Made by a program: the position numbers and the translations under genes
Shown here: positions 24,879 through 34,929 of the stretch, piece after piece
Numbering within the stretch: position 1 is the first letter of the stretch
Layout of the letters: each line of letters opens with the position of its first letter
From: Micromonospora sp. WMMD1082
GTDB lineage: Bacteria > Actinomycetota > Actinomycetes > Mycobacteriales > Micromonosporaceae
Assembly: GCF_029626175.1 (NCBI RefSeq)
Contig: NZ_JARUBM010000002.1
Span: 1,612,001 to 1,676,000 of the forward strand
Direction of reading: 5' to 3'
Length of the DNA: 64,000 nt
Notes under the pieces: generated by a model
Seen by the model: only the letters and a program-made list of their open reading frames with translations
Told to the model about the DNA's origin: nothing
Databases searched by the model: none

Positions 24879-25639
24879 GGCTGGCCGCCGAGGAAGTGTC
24901 GCAGGTAGCGGGGGTTGATCCGGTCCATGGAGAGCAGCACGTAGTAGTCGGCCACGCCGAAGTCGGGGTCGTACGTCGGCTCGCCGCAGACCCAGGCGCC
25001 GAGGCGGAGGTACCCGCGCAGCAGCGGCGGAACCAGCTTCGCCGACCCCGCGACGGTCTCGGTGGGGACGCCGGGCTCGGCGAACCAGGGCCGCAGTGGG
25101 CGCACCCGCAGCGGCGGCGGCGACAGGTGCTTCGCCCGTGCCTGGGCCCAGACCTCGGCGGCGGCGAGGCCACCGTCGGCCACCGGCACGGAGGCGCATC
25201 CACCGAGCCAGCGCAGCCCTCGCAGGTGCAGGTAGCGGGCGATACCGGCCCACATCAGGTTGATCACCGCACCGGTGCGGTGGTCGGGGTGTACGCAGGA
25301 CCGACCCGCCTCGACCAGCTGCGTACGCAGTGGATCGAGCGCGGTCAGGTCGAACTCGCTCTCGGCGTAGCGGCGGCTGGTCCGCCCCGGCGGGAGCAGC
25401 CGGTACGTCCCGACCACCTCGCCGGTGCGCTCCTGGCGCACCACCAGGTGGTCGCAGTACGGGTCGAAGGCGTCACGGTCGAGGCCGGCCGCGTCCGGGG
25501 ACACGGTGGCGCCCAGTTCGTCGGCGAACACCTGATGACGCAGGCGCTGCGCAGCCTCGACCTGACGCGGGTCGTCGGCGATGGAGAGGGTGTAGCCGCT
25601 GGTCGTCAGTGCTACGTCCGCGGCGGGCAGAACGGCCAT
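24875..25639 (-). CDS. GNAT-fold N-acyltransferase (OlsB / hemolysin-like)
   Basis: A 254-residue protein of the family that includes ornithine-acyl[ACP] N-acyltransferase OlsB. Motifs are R-L-R-H-Q-V-F-A-D-E-L near residue 30, CDHLVVR, VVGTYRLLPPGR (~75), and EAGRSCVHPDHRTGAVINLMW (in two parts, ~115-135), characteristic of OlsB. The expected reaction is N-acylation of ornithine with a 3-hydroxyacyl group, giving lyso-ornithine lipid. ATG 25639 gives the family-typical N-terminus. Coupled to the PlsC-type gene, it likely makes a phosphorus-free membrane lipid. The nearby PhoP-like regulator would fit phosphate- or stress-linked control, but that is inference. Confidence 0.82.
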   Translation of the reverse strand: MAVLPAADVALTTSGYTLSIADDPRQVEAAQRLRHQVFADELGATVSPDAAGLDRDAFDPYCDHLVVRQERTGEVVGTYRLLPPGRTSRRYAESEFDLTALDPLRTQLVEAGRSCVHPDHRTGAVINLMWAGIARYLHLRGLRWLGGCASVPVADGGLAAAEVWAQARAKHLSPPPLRVRPLRPWFAEPGVPTETVAGSAKLVPPLLRGYLRLGAWVCGEPTYDPDFGVADYYVLLSMDRINPRYLRHFLGGQP

Positions 25640-25813
25640 GCTCCCTGTGTAGCCCCCGGTGGGTTGCCAGCCCCGGTGACCAGCGGTGTCGATCCGGTGA
25701 ACGCCGGTCGGCGACCCGTGGCCGACCCCCGCCGGAAAGGCGCGGGCGGCGACCGTGCGAGGCTGCCGGCGTCCCCGGCGACGAGGCCGGCGGGCGCGGC
25801 GGAGGGAACCCGG

Positions 25814-26464
25814 ATGATCATCGAGGCGCGCTTCAACGGACCGTCCGGCTCGGGCAACGGCGGGTGGAGCGCCGGTGTCTTCGCCGCCGCGTACGGCGCG
25901 GACGCTCCGGTCGAGGTGACCCTGCGGCGACCGCCGCCGCTGGACACCCCGCTGACGCTGGTGGCCGGGGAGGTACACGATCCGGCCGGCGAGGTGGTCG
26001 CGCAGCTGCGCCCGGCGCAGGAGTGGGACAACGAGGTGGTGCCGCCGGTCGACCTGGCGACCGCCCGGTCCGCCTCGGCGGCGTACCCCGGGCTGATCGA
26101 CCACCCGTTTCCCGGCTGCTATGTCTGCGGCCCGGATCGCGCCGACGGCCTGCGGATCTTCCCGGGGCCGCTGCCGGACGGCCGGACGGCCGCGCCGGTG
26201 CGGACGCCGCAGGGGGTCACCCCCGCCACGGTCTGGGCCGCCCTGGACTGCCCGGGCGGCTGGGCGGTGATCGGCGCCGGCCGGCCGTACGTGCTCGGCC
26301 GGATCACGGCCCGGGTCGAGGCGCTGCCCCGCCCGGGCGACGAGTGCGTGGTCACCGGGGCGGCGATCGGCACCGAGGGCCGCAAGGCGCTCGTGCGCAC
26401 CAGCCTGTACGCCCCGGACGGCAACCTGCTCGGCCACGCCCGGGCCACCTGGATCGCCGTGTAG
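25814..26464 (+). CDS. Hotdog-fold/thioesterase-like hypothetical protein
   Basis: A 216-residue protein with no named catalytic motif. ATG 25814 follows GGAGGGA. It looks like a double-hotdog or acyl-CoA-thioesterase-like protein: an N-terminal R-F-N-G-P-x-x-S-G-N-G-G-W strand, P-L-T-L-V-A-G-E-V, a conserved P-G-C-Y-V-C-G-P-D-R loop (~98) and a C-terminal L-G-H-A-R-A-T-W-I. Relatives are annotated as hypothetical in many actinomycetes. It is divergent from the GNAT gene and stands upstream of the ABC exporter; no operon link is evident. Confidence 0.75.
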   Translation: MIIEARFNGPSGSGNGGWSAGVFAAAYGADAPVEVTLRRPPPLDTPLTLVAGEVHDPAGEVVAQLRPAQEWDNEVVPPVDLATARSASAAYPGLIDHPFPGCYVCGPDRADGLRIFPGPLPDGRTAAPVRTPQGVTPATVWAALDCPGGWAVIGAGRPYVLGRITARVEALPRPGDECVVTGAAIGTEGRKALVRTSLYAPDGNLLGHARATWIAV

Positions 26465-26613
26465 GCACGGGCGTCGATCGGCTCGTACCTGGGGAGGAGA
26501 CGGCTCCTGCCTGAGACGGATCACGATCTACAGAGCGAGCCCGATTGAATTGTTTGACCAGTAACGTCACGCTGTGCCACGGCGCATTCCGGCGCCAACA
26601 CGGGAGGAGAACG

Positions 26614-27549
26614 ATGACCGACGGGCAGCCAAGCCCCAACAGCGACGCCCAGATCGTGGTTTCCGGCCTGACCAAGCAGTACCGCAACGTGCTCGCGGTG
26701 AGTGACCTGTCGTTCACGATCGCACCGGGTCGGGTCACCGGCTTCCTCGGCCCGAACGGCGCGGGTAAGACCACCACGCTGCGCATGCTGCTGAACCTGG
26801 TCACCCCGACCGCCGGAACGGCGACCATCGGTGGCCACCGGTATCCCGACCTGGCCGACCCGCTGCGACATGTGGGCGCGGTACTGGAGGCGTCCAGCGC
26901 ACACAAGGGCCGTACCGGCATCAGTCACCTGCGGGTGATCTGCGCGGCCGCCGGGCTGCCCCGGCAGCGGGCCGACGAGGCACTGGCCCTGGTCGGGCTG
27001 ACCCCGGCGGCCAAGCGCAAGTTCAAGGGCTACTCGCTGGGCATGAAGCAGCGGCTCGGTATCGCCGCCGCGATGCTCGGCGACCCGCGGGTGCTCATCC
27101 TCGACGAGCCGGCCAACGGGCTGGACCCGGAGGGCATCCGCTGGATGCGCGGGTTCCTCAAGGGACTGGCCGCCGAGGGGCGCACCGTGCTGGTCTCCAG
27201 CCACCTGCTCTCGGAGATGCAGCTGCTGGCCGACGACGTGGTGATCATCGCGGCCGGGCAGCTGGTCCGGCAGGGCCCGGTCGACCAGGTGATCGGATCG
27301 ATGGCGCAGGGCGTACGCGTCCGGGTCCGCACCCCGCAGGCCGACGCGCTGACGGCCGCGCTGGCCGACGGGCCGGCCACGGTGGAGGACGACGGGCAGG
27401 GCGCCCTCCTGATCGCCGGGGTGGACGCCCCGACGGTCGGCCGGGCGGCGCTGACCGCCGGGGTGGAACTGCACGAGCTGACCACTGAACGACCCGACCT
27501 CGAACGCGTGTTCCTGGAGCTGACGGCCGGAAAGGCGGGCATCCGATGA
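26614..27549 (+). CDS. ABC transporter ATP-binding protein
   Basis: A 311-residue DrrA/CcmA-type ATPase. Walker A GPNGAGKTTT (~46), Q-loop region, signature YSLGMKQRLG (~138), Walker B VLILDEPANGLDPEG (~158) and switch His (VSSHLLSE) are all intact. A ~90-residue C-terminal domain typical of drug/lipid exporter ATPases follows. A GGGAGGAG ribosome-binding site precedes ATG 26614. It is coupled by ATGA to the permease. Substrate is unknown. Confidence 0.93.
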   Translation: MTDGQPSPNSDAQIVVSGLTKQYRNVLAVSDLSFTIAPGRVTGFLGPNGAGKTTTLRMLLNLVTPTAGTATIGGHRYPDLADPLRHVGAVLEASSAHKGRTGISHLRVICAAAGLPRQRADEALALVGLTPAAKRKFKGYSLGMKQRLGIAAAMLGDPRVLILDEPANGLDPEGIRWMRGFLKGLAAEGRTVLVSSHLLSEMQLLADDVVIIAAGQLVRQGPVDQVIGSMAQGVRVRVRTPQADALTAALADGPATVEDDGQGALLIAGVDAPTVGRAALTAGVELHELTTERPDLERVFLELTAGKAGIR

Positions 27550-28361
27550 GCAACCTCGTCCGCTCCGAACTGCTGAAGATCCGTACGACCAGCACCTGGT
27601 GGTGGCTGGCCATCGGTGCGTTCCTGTCGATCGCCCTGGCCTTCGCCTTCAACGCCTGGCTGGCCACCGAGACGCTCAGCGGCGGCGGGGAGGAGTTCGG
27701 CGTCACCGGCGACGCTGCCTCCGCGCCGGCGCAGGCGGCCAACCTCTACACCTCCGGGCAGTACCTCGGCCTGATGTTCGTGATGCTCATCGGCATCCTC
27801 ATGGTCACCAACGAGTTCTTCCACCAGACGGCGACCACGACGTTCCTGGCCACCCCGCGGCGCACCTCGGTGATCGTCAGCAAGCTCATCGCGGCCAGCC
27901 TGCTGGGCTTCGCGTTCTGGCTGGTCACCACGCTGATCGACCTCGCCGCCGGTGCGACGTTCCTGGCGCTGAACGACTACGGCACCCAGCTCGGCGAGTG
28001 GGAGGTCCAGCGGGCGCTGCTGCTCAACCTGATGGCGTACGCCATCTGGACGGTGCTCGGCGTGGGCATCGGCACGTTGATCACCAACCAGCTGGGCGCG
28101 GTGATCACCGCCTCCGTGCTCTACCTGATCGGTACGCAGGTGGTGGGCCTGCTCTTCCTGCTGCTGGCGAACGTGCTGGACAACATGGCAGTGATCAAGT
28201 GGCAGGTGATCTGGCCGGCCGCCGCGTCCCAGATCATGATCACTCCGGGGGAGAACGAGATGCTGCCCGCCTGGTGGGTCGGCGCGCTGGTGCTGGTGGC
28301 CTACGCCGTGGTCAGCGGCGTGGTCGGCATCCTGATCACCCGGCGCCGCGACATCTCCTGA
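27546..28361 (+). CDS. ABC transporter permease (ABC-2 type)
   Basis: A 271-residue ABC-2-family permease with six predicted membrane segments: ~18-38, a long first extracytoplasmic loop (~40-70), then ~78-95, ~115-140, ~155-185, ~190-215 and ~240-262. The N-terminal SELLKIRTTSTWWWL is the usual amphipathic start of these permeases. It forms a two-gene exporter with the preceding ATPase. A hairpin terminator follows at 28399-28443. Confidence 0.9.
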   Translation: MSNLVRSELLKIRTTSTWWWLAIGAFLSIALAFAFNAWLATETLSGGGEEFGVTGDAASAPAQAANLYTSGQYLGLMFVMLIGILMVTNEFFHQTATTTFLATPRRTSVIVSKLIAASLLGFAFWLVTTLIDLAAGATFLALNDYGTQLGEWEVQRALLLNLMAYAIWTVLGVGIGTLITNQLGAVITASVLYLIGTQVVGLLFLLLANVLDNMAVIKWQVIWPAAASQIMITPGENEMLPAWWVGALVLVAYAVVSGVVGILITRRRDIS

Positions 28362-28398
28362 CCGCAGGTCGGCTGACCACAGGTCGGCGCCACGCCTT

Positions 28399-28443
28399 GA
28401 CGGGCCCGGTTCACCGGTCGACGACCGGCGGGCCGGGCCCGTC
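28399..28443. terminator. Terminator after the ABC exporter operon
   Basis: GACGGGCCCGG (28399-28409) pairs perfectly with 28433-28443. The interior contains a second stem (CCGGTCG with CGACCGG). It begins 38 bp after the permease stop. The remaining ~240 bp before kgd hold no gene; the stretch around 28500-28560 is AT-richer and presumably contains the kgd promoter, but I cannot assign hexamers. Confidence 0.65.
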
Positions 28444-28685
28444 GGGGCCGCCGTCGCCGGCCGGGCCCGGCGCCGATCCGGGCCGGTCGGCCATAGCAGC
28501 GATCAAGGGGATACGCAGCGCTTACCGAACTTCTGTCATCTTCTGTGAATCCGACCACGCGTCGGGTACGGAAATGCCCCGAGGATCCGTACCGCGTAGC
28601 CTGGGAACCGTCCTGTGCGCCCGTCCCGGCGTCACCGGGCGCCGCGTGACACACCACACCCGCGTGAAAGAGGCGATTACCGGCC

Positions 28686-31600
28686 GTGTCGACCCAGCAG
28701 ACTTCGCAGGAGAACCCACTGGCGGGTTTCGGCCCGAACGAGTGGATCGTCGAGGAGATGTACCAGCGCTACCTCGCCGACCCCACCAGCGTCGACCCGG
28801 CCTGGCACGACTTCTTCGCCGACTACCGACCCGGCCAGAGCACCGGCCGCGCCGGCAACGGTGACGGCCGGCCGGCCACCACCGCCGACACCGAATCGAA
28901 GGACGCCACCCCGGCCAAGGCCGAGCCGGCGGCGAAGAGCGCGCCCGCCGCCCAGAGCGAACCGGCCACCAAGGCCGAGCCGGCAGGCAAGAGCGAGCCG
29001 GCAGGCAAGGGCGAACGCCGCCCGGCACCGGCCAAGGCCAAGGCCAAGCCTGCCGCCAAGGCCGAGCCCACCGCCACGAAGAGCGAGCCGGCCGCCGCCA
29101 AGGCCGAGCCGGCGAAGAGCCAGACCACCCAGACCGCGCCGACCGCCACCGGGCCGCAGACCACGCCGCTGCGCGGGGTCGCCGCCCGGATCGTCCAGAA
29201 CATGGGCGCCTCGCTGGCCGTGCCGACCGCGACCAGCGTCCGCGCCGTGCCGGCCAAGCTCCTGGTCGACAACCGCATCGTGATCAACAACCACCTCGCC
29301 CGGGGTCGCGGTGGCAAGGTCAGCTTCACCCACCTGGTCGGCTACGCCCTGGTGCGGGCCCTGGTCGCGCACCCCGAGATGAACAACTCCTTCGCCGAGG
29401 TCGACGGCAAGCCGGCGATGGTCCGCCCGGAGCACGTCAACCTCGGCATCGCCATCGACCTGACCAAGCCCGACGGCAGCCGCAACCTGGTGGTCCCCTC
29501 CATCAAGGGCTGCGAGAAGATGGACTTCCGGCAGTTCTGGCAGGCGTACGAGGACGTCGTCCGGCGGGCCCGCCGCAACGAGCTGACCATGGAGGACTAC
29601 GCCGGCACCACGATCTCGCTGACCAACCCCGGCGGCATCGGCACGGTGCACTCCATGCCGCGGCTCATGCAGGGCCAGAGCGCGATCATCGGGGTCGGCG
29701 CCATGGAGTATCCGGCGCCGTACCAGGGCATGAGCGAGGCCACCCTGGCCGAACTGGCGGTCAGCAAGGTCATCACCCTGACCAGCACGTACGACCACCG
29801 GATCATCCAGGGCGCGCAGTCCGGTGAGTTCCTCAAGGCCATGCACGAGCTGATGCTCGGCGAGCACGGCTTCTACGACCAGATCTTCACCGCGCTGCGC
29901 ATCCCGTACGAGCCGGTGCGCTGGATGCGCGATGTCGCGGTCGACAGCGAGGGTCAGATCAACAAGACCGCGCGGGTGCACGAGCTGATCCACGCCTACC
30001 GGGTCCGGGGCCACCTGATGGCCGACACCGACCCGCTGGAGTTCAAGATCCGCAAACACCCGGACCTGGACGTCCTCCAGCACGGGCTGACCCTGTGGGA
30101 CCTGGACCGCACCTTCCCGGTCAACGGCTTCGCCGGCCGGCAGCGGATGAAGCTGCGCGACATCCTCGGCGTGCTACGCGACTCGTACTGCCGGCGGGTC
30201 GGCATCGAGTACATGCACATCCAGGACCCGGAGGAGCGGCGCTGGATCCAGGAGCGGGTCGAGCGCAAGTACGAGAAGCCGCCGGCCGGCGAGCAGAAGC
30301 ACGTGCTCAACCGGCTCAACGCGGCCGAGGCGTTCGAAACCTTCCTGCAGACCAAGTACGTCGGCCAGAAGCGCTTCTCGCTGGAGGGCGGCGAGTCGCT
30401 GATCCCGCTGCTCGGTGAGGTGCTGGAAGCCTCCGCCGAGGGCGGGCTGGACGAGGTCGTCATCGGCATGGCCCACCGGGGCCGGCTCAACGTGCTGGCC
30501 AACATCGTCGGCAAGCCGTACGAGAAGATCTTCTCGGAGTTCGAGGGGCACCTGGACCCGCGTTCCACCCAGGGCTCGGGCGACGTGAAGTACCACCTCG
30601 GCCAGAACGGCAAGTTCACCACCCCCGACGGCGACCACGCGGTCAAGGTCTCGGTGGTGGCGAACCCGTCCCACCTGGAGGCCGTCGACCCGGTGCTGGA
30701 GGGCATCGTGCGGGCCAAGCAGGACCGCATCGACCTCAAGCTGGAGGGCTACACCGTGCTGCCGCTGGCGGTGCACGGCGACGCGGCCTTCGCCGGTCAG
30801 GGCGTGGTCGCCGAGACGCTGAACCTCTCCCAGCTGCGCGGCTACCGCACCGGCGGGACGGTGCACGTGGTGGTCAACAACCAGGTCGGCTTCACCACCG
30901 CACCGGAGTACTCCCGGTCCAGCCTCTACAGCACCGACGTGGCCCGGATGATCCAGGCCCCGATCTTCCACGTCAACGGCGACGACCCGGAGGCCGTGGT
31001 CCGGGTCGCCCGGCTGGCCTTCGAGTACCGCCAGGCGTTCAACAAGGACGTCGTGATCGACCTGGTCTGCTACCGGCGGCGCGGGCACAACGAGGGCGAC
31101 GACCCGTCGATGTCCAACCCCCAGATGTACCGGATCATCGATTCGAAGCGCTCGGTCCGCAAGCTCTACACCGAGGAGCTGATCGGGCGGGGCGACATCA
31201 CCGTGGAGGACGCCGAGGAGCTGCTGCGCGACTACCAGGCCCAGCTGGAACGGGTCTTCAAGGCCACCCGCGACGCGGCCAGCACGCCCCGCCAGCTGAG
31301 CCGGCCGTCCCGCCAGGACGAGCCGGAGCCGCAGGTGGAGACGGCGACCGAGGCCTCGGTCGTCAAGGCCATCGGCGAGGCACACGTCAACCTGCCCGAG
31401 GGCTTCACCCCGCACAAGCGGATCCAGCAGCTGCTCGACCGGCGGGCCCGGATGGCCGTCGAGGGCACCATCGACTGGGGCTTCGGCGAGATCATCGCCT
31501 TCGGCGCGCTGCTGCACGACGGGGTCACCGTCCGCCTCGCCGGGCAGGACTCGCGGCGCGGCACCTTCGTGCAGCGGCACGCCTCGGTGGTCGACGCGGA

Positions 31601-32504
31601 GACCGGCGACGACTACCTGCCGTTGCAGTCGCTGACCGGCGACGGCGAGCGGTCCCGGTTCTTCGTGCACGACTCGCTGCTGTCGGAGTACGCGGCGATG
31701 GGCTTCGAGTACGGCTACTCGGTGGAGAACCTCGACGCGCTGGTCTGCTGGGAGGCGCAGTTCGGTGACTTCGTCAACGGCGCCCAGTCGGTGATCGACG
31801 AGTTCATCTCCTCCGGCGAGGTGAAGTGGGGTCAGCGCTCCGCGATCACCCTGCTGCTGCCGCACGGCCACGAGGGGCAGGGACCGGACCACACCTCCGG
31901 GCGCCCGGAGCGGTTCCTCCAGCTCTGCGCGGAGGACAACATGCGGGTGGCCGTCCCGACCACCCCGGCGAACTACTTCCACCTGCTGCGTCGCCAGGCC
32001 CTCTCGCCGAAGCGCAAGCCGCTGGTGGTGTTCACGCCGAAGTCGCTGCTGCGGCACAAGCTCTGCGTCTCCTCGGTGGAGGACTTCACCACCGGCACCT
32101 TCGCCCCGGTGCTGGCCGACCAGGCTGCCCCGGCCGCCGACCAGGTCAAGCGGGTGCTGCTCTGCTCGGGCAAGGTCTACTACGACCTGTACCAGGCCCG
32201 GCAGGAGCGCGGCGTCACCGACACCGCGATCATCCGGCTGGAGCAGCTCTACCCGATGCCGGTGGAGGAGATCCGCGCCGCGCTCGCGCAGTACCCGAAC
32301 GCGGAGGACTTCGCCTGGGTGCAGGAGGAGCCGGCCAACCAGGGCGCCTGGTCGTTCGTCGCGCTCAACCTGCTGGAGCACCTCGACGGGGTCCGGCTGC
32401 GCCGGATCTCCCGCCCGGCCGCCGCCGCCCCGGCCGTCGGCTCGGCGAAGATGCACGAGGTCGAGCAGCGCGCGCTGATCGAGGCGGCGCTCCCCCGCCC
32501 CTGA
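28686..32504 (+). CDS. kgd: Multifunctional 2-oxoglutarate decarboxylase/dehydrogenase E1-E2 fusion (Kgd/OdhA)
   Basis: A 1272-residue TCA-cycle enzyme of the actinobacterial fusion type. Order: a short N-terminal helix ([20 protein letters not shown]), a Lys/Glu/Pro/Ala-rich flexible linker (~48-158), a dihydrolipoyl succinyltransferase-like catalytic domain (~160-400, with [10 protein letters not shown] near 370), and the thiamin-diphosphate E1 domain to the end ([18 protein letters not shown] near 595, [20 protein letters not shown] for TPP/Mg binding, [13 protein letters not shown]). In relatives it supplies E1 and E2 activity with shared E3 and is inhibited by the FHA protein GarA/OdhI; that partner is not in this window. 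Length is normal. Confidence 0.96.
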   Translation: MSTQQTSQENPLAGFGPNEWIVEEMYQRYLADPTSVDPAWHDFFADYRPGQSTGRAGNGDGRPATTADTESKDATPAKAEPAAKSAPAAQSEPATKAEPAGKSEPAGKGERRPAPAKAKAKPAAKAEPTATKSEPAAAKAEPAKSQTTQTAPTATGPQTTPLRGVAARIVQNMGASLAVPTATSVRAVPAKLLVDNRIVINNHLARGRGGKVSFTHLVGYALVRALVAHPEMNNSFAEVDGKPAMVRPEHVNLGIAIDLTKPDGSRNLVVPSIKGCEKMDFRQFWQAYEDVVRRARRNELTMEDYAGTTISLTNPGGIGTVHSMPRLMQGQSAIIGVGAMEYPAPYQGMSEATLAELAVSKVITLTSTYDHRIIQGAQSGEFLKAMHELMLGEHGFYDQIFTALRIPYEPVRWMRDVAVDSEGQINKTARVHELIHAYRVRGHLMADTDPLEFKIRKHPDLDVLQHGLTLWDLDRTFPVNGFAGRQRMKLRDILGVLRDSYCRRVGIEYMHIQDPEERRWIQERVERKYEKPPAGEQKHVLNRLNAAEAFETFLQTKYVGQKRFSLEGGESLIPLLGEVLEASAEGGLDEVVIGMAHRGRLNVLANIVGKPYEKIFSEFEGHLDPRSTQGSGDVKYHLGQNGKFTTPDGDHAVKVSVVANPSHLEAVDPVLEGIVRAKQDRIDLKLEGYTVLPLAVHGDAAFAGQGVVAETLNLSQLRGYRTGGTVHVVVNNQVGFTTAPEYSRSSLYSTDVARMIQAPIFHVNGDDPEAVVRVARLAFEYRQAFNKDVVIDLVCYRRRGHNEGDDPSMSNPQMYRIIDSKRSVRKLYTEELIGRGDITVEDAEELLRDYQAQLERVFKATRDAASTPRQLSRPSRQDEPEPQVETATEASVVKAIGEAHVNLPEGFTPHKRIQQLLDRRARMAVEGTIDWGFGEIIAFGALLHDGVTVRLAGQDSRRGTFVQRHASVVDAETGDDYLPLQSLTGDGERSRFFVHDSLLSEYAAMGFEYGYSVENLDALVCWEAQFGDFVNGAQSVIDEFISSGEVKWGQRSAITLLLPHGHEGQGPDHTSGRPERFLQLCAEDNMRVAVPTTPANYFHLLRRQALSPKRKPLVVFTPKSLLRHKLCVSSVEDFTTGTFAPVLADQAAPAADQVKRVLLCSGKVYYDLYQARQERGVTDTAIIRLEQLYPMPVEEIRAALAQYPNAEDFAWVQEEPANQGAWSFVALNLLEHLDGVRLRRISRPAAAAPAVGSAKMHEVEQRALIEAALPRP

Positions 32505-32592
32505 CGAGATCCATCCCGGTCCCGTCCCACCGACCGGTGGGGCGGGGCCGGCCGGCTGCACCGGGGACGCCGGTGAGGAAGCGAGTAGGCGC

Positions 32593-32772
32593 ATGTACTT
32601 CACCGACCGGGGCATCGAGGAACTGGTCGAGCGGCGCGGCGACGAGCAGGTCGGCCTGGCGTGGCTCGGCGAGCGGCTGCGGGACTTCGTCGACCTGAAC
32701 CCCGAGTTCGAGACCCCGATCGAACGCTTCGCCACCTGGCTGGCCCGCCTCGACGACGAAGACGACGACTGA
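32593..32772 (+). CDS. Small acidic DUF6104-type protein
   Basis: A 59-residue protein: M-Y-F-T-D-R-G-I-E-E-L at the start, W-L-G-E-R-L-R-D-F-V-D-L-N-P in the middle, W-L-A-R-L-D-D-E-D-D-D at the end. Its conserved shape matches a family of short acidic actinobacterial proteins that I believe is catalogued as DUF6104; function unknown. It lies 88 bp after kgd and 81 bp before pta on the same strand, with GAGGAAGC upstream. High third-position GC supports coding. Confidence 0.8.
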   Translation: MYFTDRGIEELVERRGDEQVGLAWLGERLRDFVDLNPEFETPIERFATWLARLDDEDDD

Positions 32773-32853
32773 TCACCGTACCGGGCCCAACGGCCCGGAC
32801 GGGCGGGTCCGGGGGCCGGGCGCGACGAACCTGGATCTTGTAGCGTGGGTGCC

Positions 32854-34929
32854 GTGGCCCGGAGCGTGTATCTGACCAGCGTCGGCTCGGGCGGAGGGAA
32901 GTCGACCATCGCCCTCGGCCTCGCCGAGTTGTTGTCCCGGCAGGTCGGCGGGATCGGCGTGTTCCGTCCGCTGGTCGCGCAGGACCGGCCGGACCCGATC
33001 CTCACCCTGCTCAGCGAGCGGTACCGGGTGGGGCTGCCCGTGGCGGACCTGCACGGCACCACGTACGCCGAGGCGACCGCCCTGGTCGCGGACGGCCGCC
33101 GGGAGGAGCTGATCTCCCGGATCGTCGAGCGCTACCGGGACGTCGAACGGCGGTTCGCGGCGATGGTCGTGGTCGGCAGCGACTTCGCCGCCGCCGGTGA
33201 CACCGCCGGTCCACGCGAACTGGCCTTCAACGCCCGGCTGGCCACGGAGTTCGGCAGCGTGGTGGTACCGGTGGTCGACGGCTTCGGGCAGCAGCCAGCG
33301 GCGATCGCCGCCGCCGCCCGCGGCGCGTACCACGACCTGGCGGACCTCGGCGCGACCGTGCTCACCGTGCTGGCCAACCGGGTGCCCGGCGCGATGACGC
33401 TGCCCCGCCTGCCGGTGCCCGCGTACGCCATCCCGGAGGTGCCGACGGTTTCCGCGCCGACGGTGGCCGAGGTGGCGGCGGCGCTCGGCGCCACCCTGCT
33501 CACCGGCGACGACACCGCGCTCGGCCGGGACGTGCTCGACTACGTGGTCGGCGCGGCGCACGTGCCGACCCTGCTGGAGCACCTGACCGAGGGCGCCCTG
33601 GTGATCATGCCGGGTGACCGGGACGACCTGCTGGTGGCCACGAGCGCCGCGCACGTGTCCGGGCAGGTGTCGCTGGCCGGGCTGGTGCTCACCCTCGGCG
33701 TGCCGCCCGACCCCAGGGCGATGCGGCTGGTGGAGGCGTTGAACGCCCGCCTCGCGGTCCTCTCGGTGACCAGCGACAGCTACCACACGGTCGCCGCGTC
33801 GAGCCGGATCGAGGGCCGGCCCAGCGCCGGCAACCCGCGCAAGGTGGAGGCCGCGCTCGGCGCGTTCGAGGCGCACGTCGACACCGTCGAGCTGGCCAGC
33901 CGGCTGCGGGTCAGCCGCTCCGCACGGGTCACCCCGCTGATGTTCGAGTACGACCTCATCGACCGCGCCCGCGCCCAGCGCCGGCAGCTGGTGCTGCCGG
34001 AGGGGACGGAGGGGCGCATCCTGCGCGCCACGGAGATCCTGCTGCGCCGGGGCGTGGCCGACCTGACCCTGCTCGGCCGCCCCGACGAGGTCGCCCGGCG
34101 CGCCCGGGAACTGGGCGTCGACATCGGCGCGGCCCGGGTGGTGGACCCGGCGACCAGCCAGTGGCGCGACGAGTTCGCCGAGGCGTACGCGAAGATGCGG
34201 GCCCACCGGGGGGTCACCGTCGAGCTGGCGCACGACATCGTGGCGCAGCCGAACTACTTCGGCACCATGATGGTGTGGGCGGGCCACGCCGACGGCATGG
34301 TCTCCGGCGCCACCCACACCACCGCGGCGACCATCCGGCCCGCGTTCGAGATCATCAAGAACCTGCCGGAGGTCTCCGTCGCCTCCAGCGTCTTCTTCAT
34401 GCTGCTCGCCGACCGGGTGCTGGTCTACGGCGACTGCGCGGTCAACCGCGACCCGGACGCCGCCCAGCTGGCCGACATCGCGATCTCCTCGGCCGACACG
34501 GCGGCCCGGTTCGGCATCGAGCCCCGGGTGGCGATGCTGTCGTACTCCACCGGAAGTTCGGGCGCGGGCGCGGACGTGGAGAAGGTCGCGGCGGCCACCG
34601 CGCTGGTCCGCCAGCGCCGGCCCGAACTGGCCGTCGAGGGCCCGATCCAGTACGACGCGGCCATCGATCCGGCCGTGGCAGCCACCAAGCTGCCCGGCAG
34701 TGCGGTCGCCGGCCGGGCGACGGTCTTCATCTTCCCCGACCTGAACACCGGCAACAACACGTACAAGGCGGTGCAGCGCTCGGCCGGAGCGGTGGCCGTC
34801 GGGCCGGTGATGCAGGGCCTGCGCCGGCCGGTCAACGATCTCTCCCGGGGAGCCACCGTGCCGGACATCGTCAACACCGTGGCGATCACCGCCATCCAGG
34901 CCGCCGCCCTCGGTGAGGTGGCGCCGTGA
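32854..34929 (+). CDS. pta: Phosphate acetyltransferase
   Basis: A 691-residue Pta of the long form: an N-terminal P-loop/BioD-like domain (S-V-G-S-G-G-G-K-S-T near residue 11), a central DRTGG-like region (~225-330) and the catalytic PTA_PTB domain (~365-690), with LVLPEGTEGRIL, GMVSGATHTTA, SYSTGSSGAG and FPDLNTGNNTYK. It interconverts acetyl-CoA and acetyl phosphate. GTG 32854 gives the N-terminus seen in relatives (ARSVYLTSVG); GTG 32845 is possible. Coupled to ackA by a GTGA overlap. Confidence 0.95.
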   Translation: MARSVYLTSVGSGGGKSTIALGLAELLSRQVGGIGVFRPLVAQDRPDPILTLLSERYRVGLPVADLHGTTYAEATALVADGRREELISRIVERYRDVERRFAAMVVVGSDFAAAGDTAGPRELAFNARLATEFGSVVVPVVDGFGQQPAAIAAAARGAYHDLADLGATVLTVLANRVPGAMTLPRLPVPAYAIPEVPTVSAPTVAEVAAALGATLLTGDDTALGRDVLDYVVGAAHVPTLLEHLTEGALVIMPGDRDDLLVATSAAHVSGQVSLAGLVLTLGVPPDPRAMRLVEALNARLAVLSVTSDSYHTVAASSRIEGRPSAGNPRKVEAALGAFEAHVDTVELASRLRVSRSARVTPLMFEYDLIDRARAQRRQLVLPEGTEGRILRATEILLRRGVADLTLLGRPDEVARRARELGVDIGAARVVDPATSQWRDEFAEAYAKMRAHRGVTVELAHDIVAQPNYFGTMMVWAGHADGMVSGATHTTAATIRPAFEIIKNLPEVSVASSVFFMLLADRVLVYGDCAVNRDPDAAQLADIAISSADTAARFGIEPRVAMLSYSTGSSGAGADVEKVAAATALVRQRRPELAVEGPIQYDAAIDPAVAATKLPGSAVAGRATVFIFPDLNTGNNTYKAVQRSAGAVAVGPVMQGLRRPVNDLSRGATVPDIVNTVAITAIQAAALGEVAP

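Noticed and set aside
30174..33062. A 962-codon minus-strand open frame
   Set aside because: It is antisense to kgd, which has full motifs and normal length.
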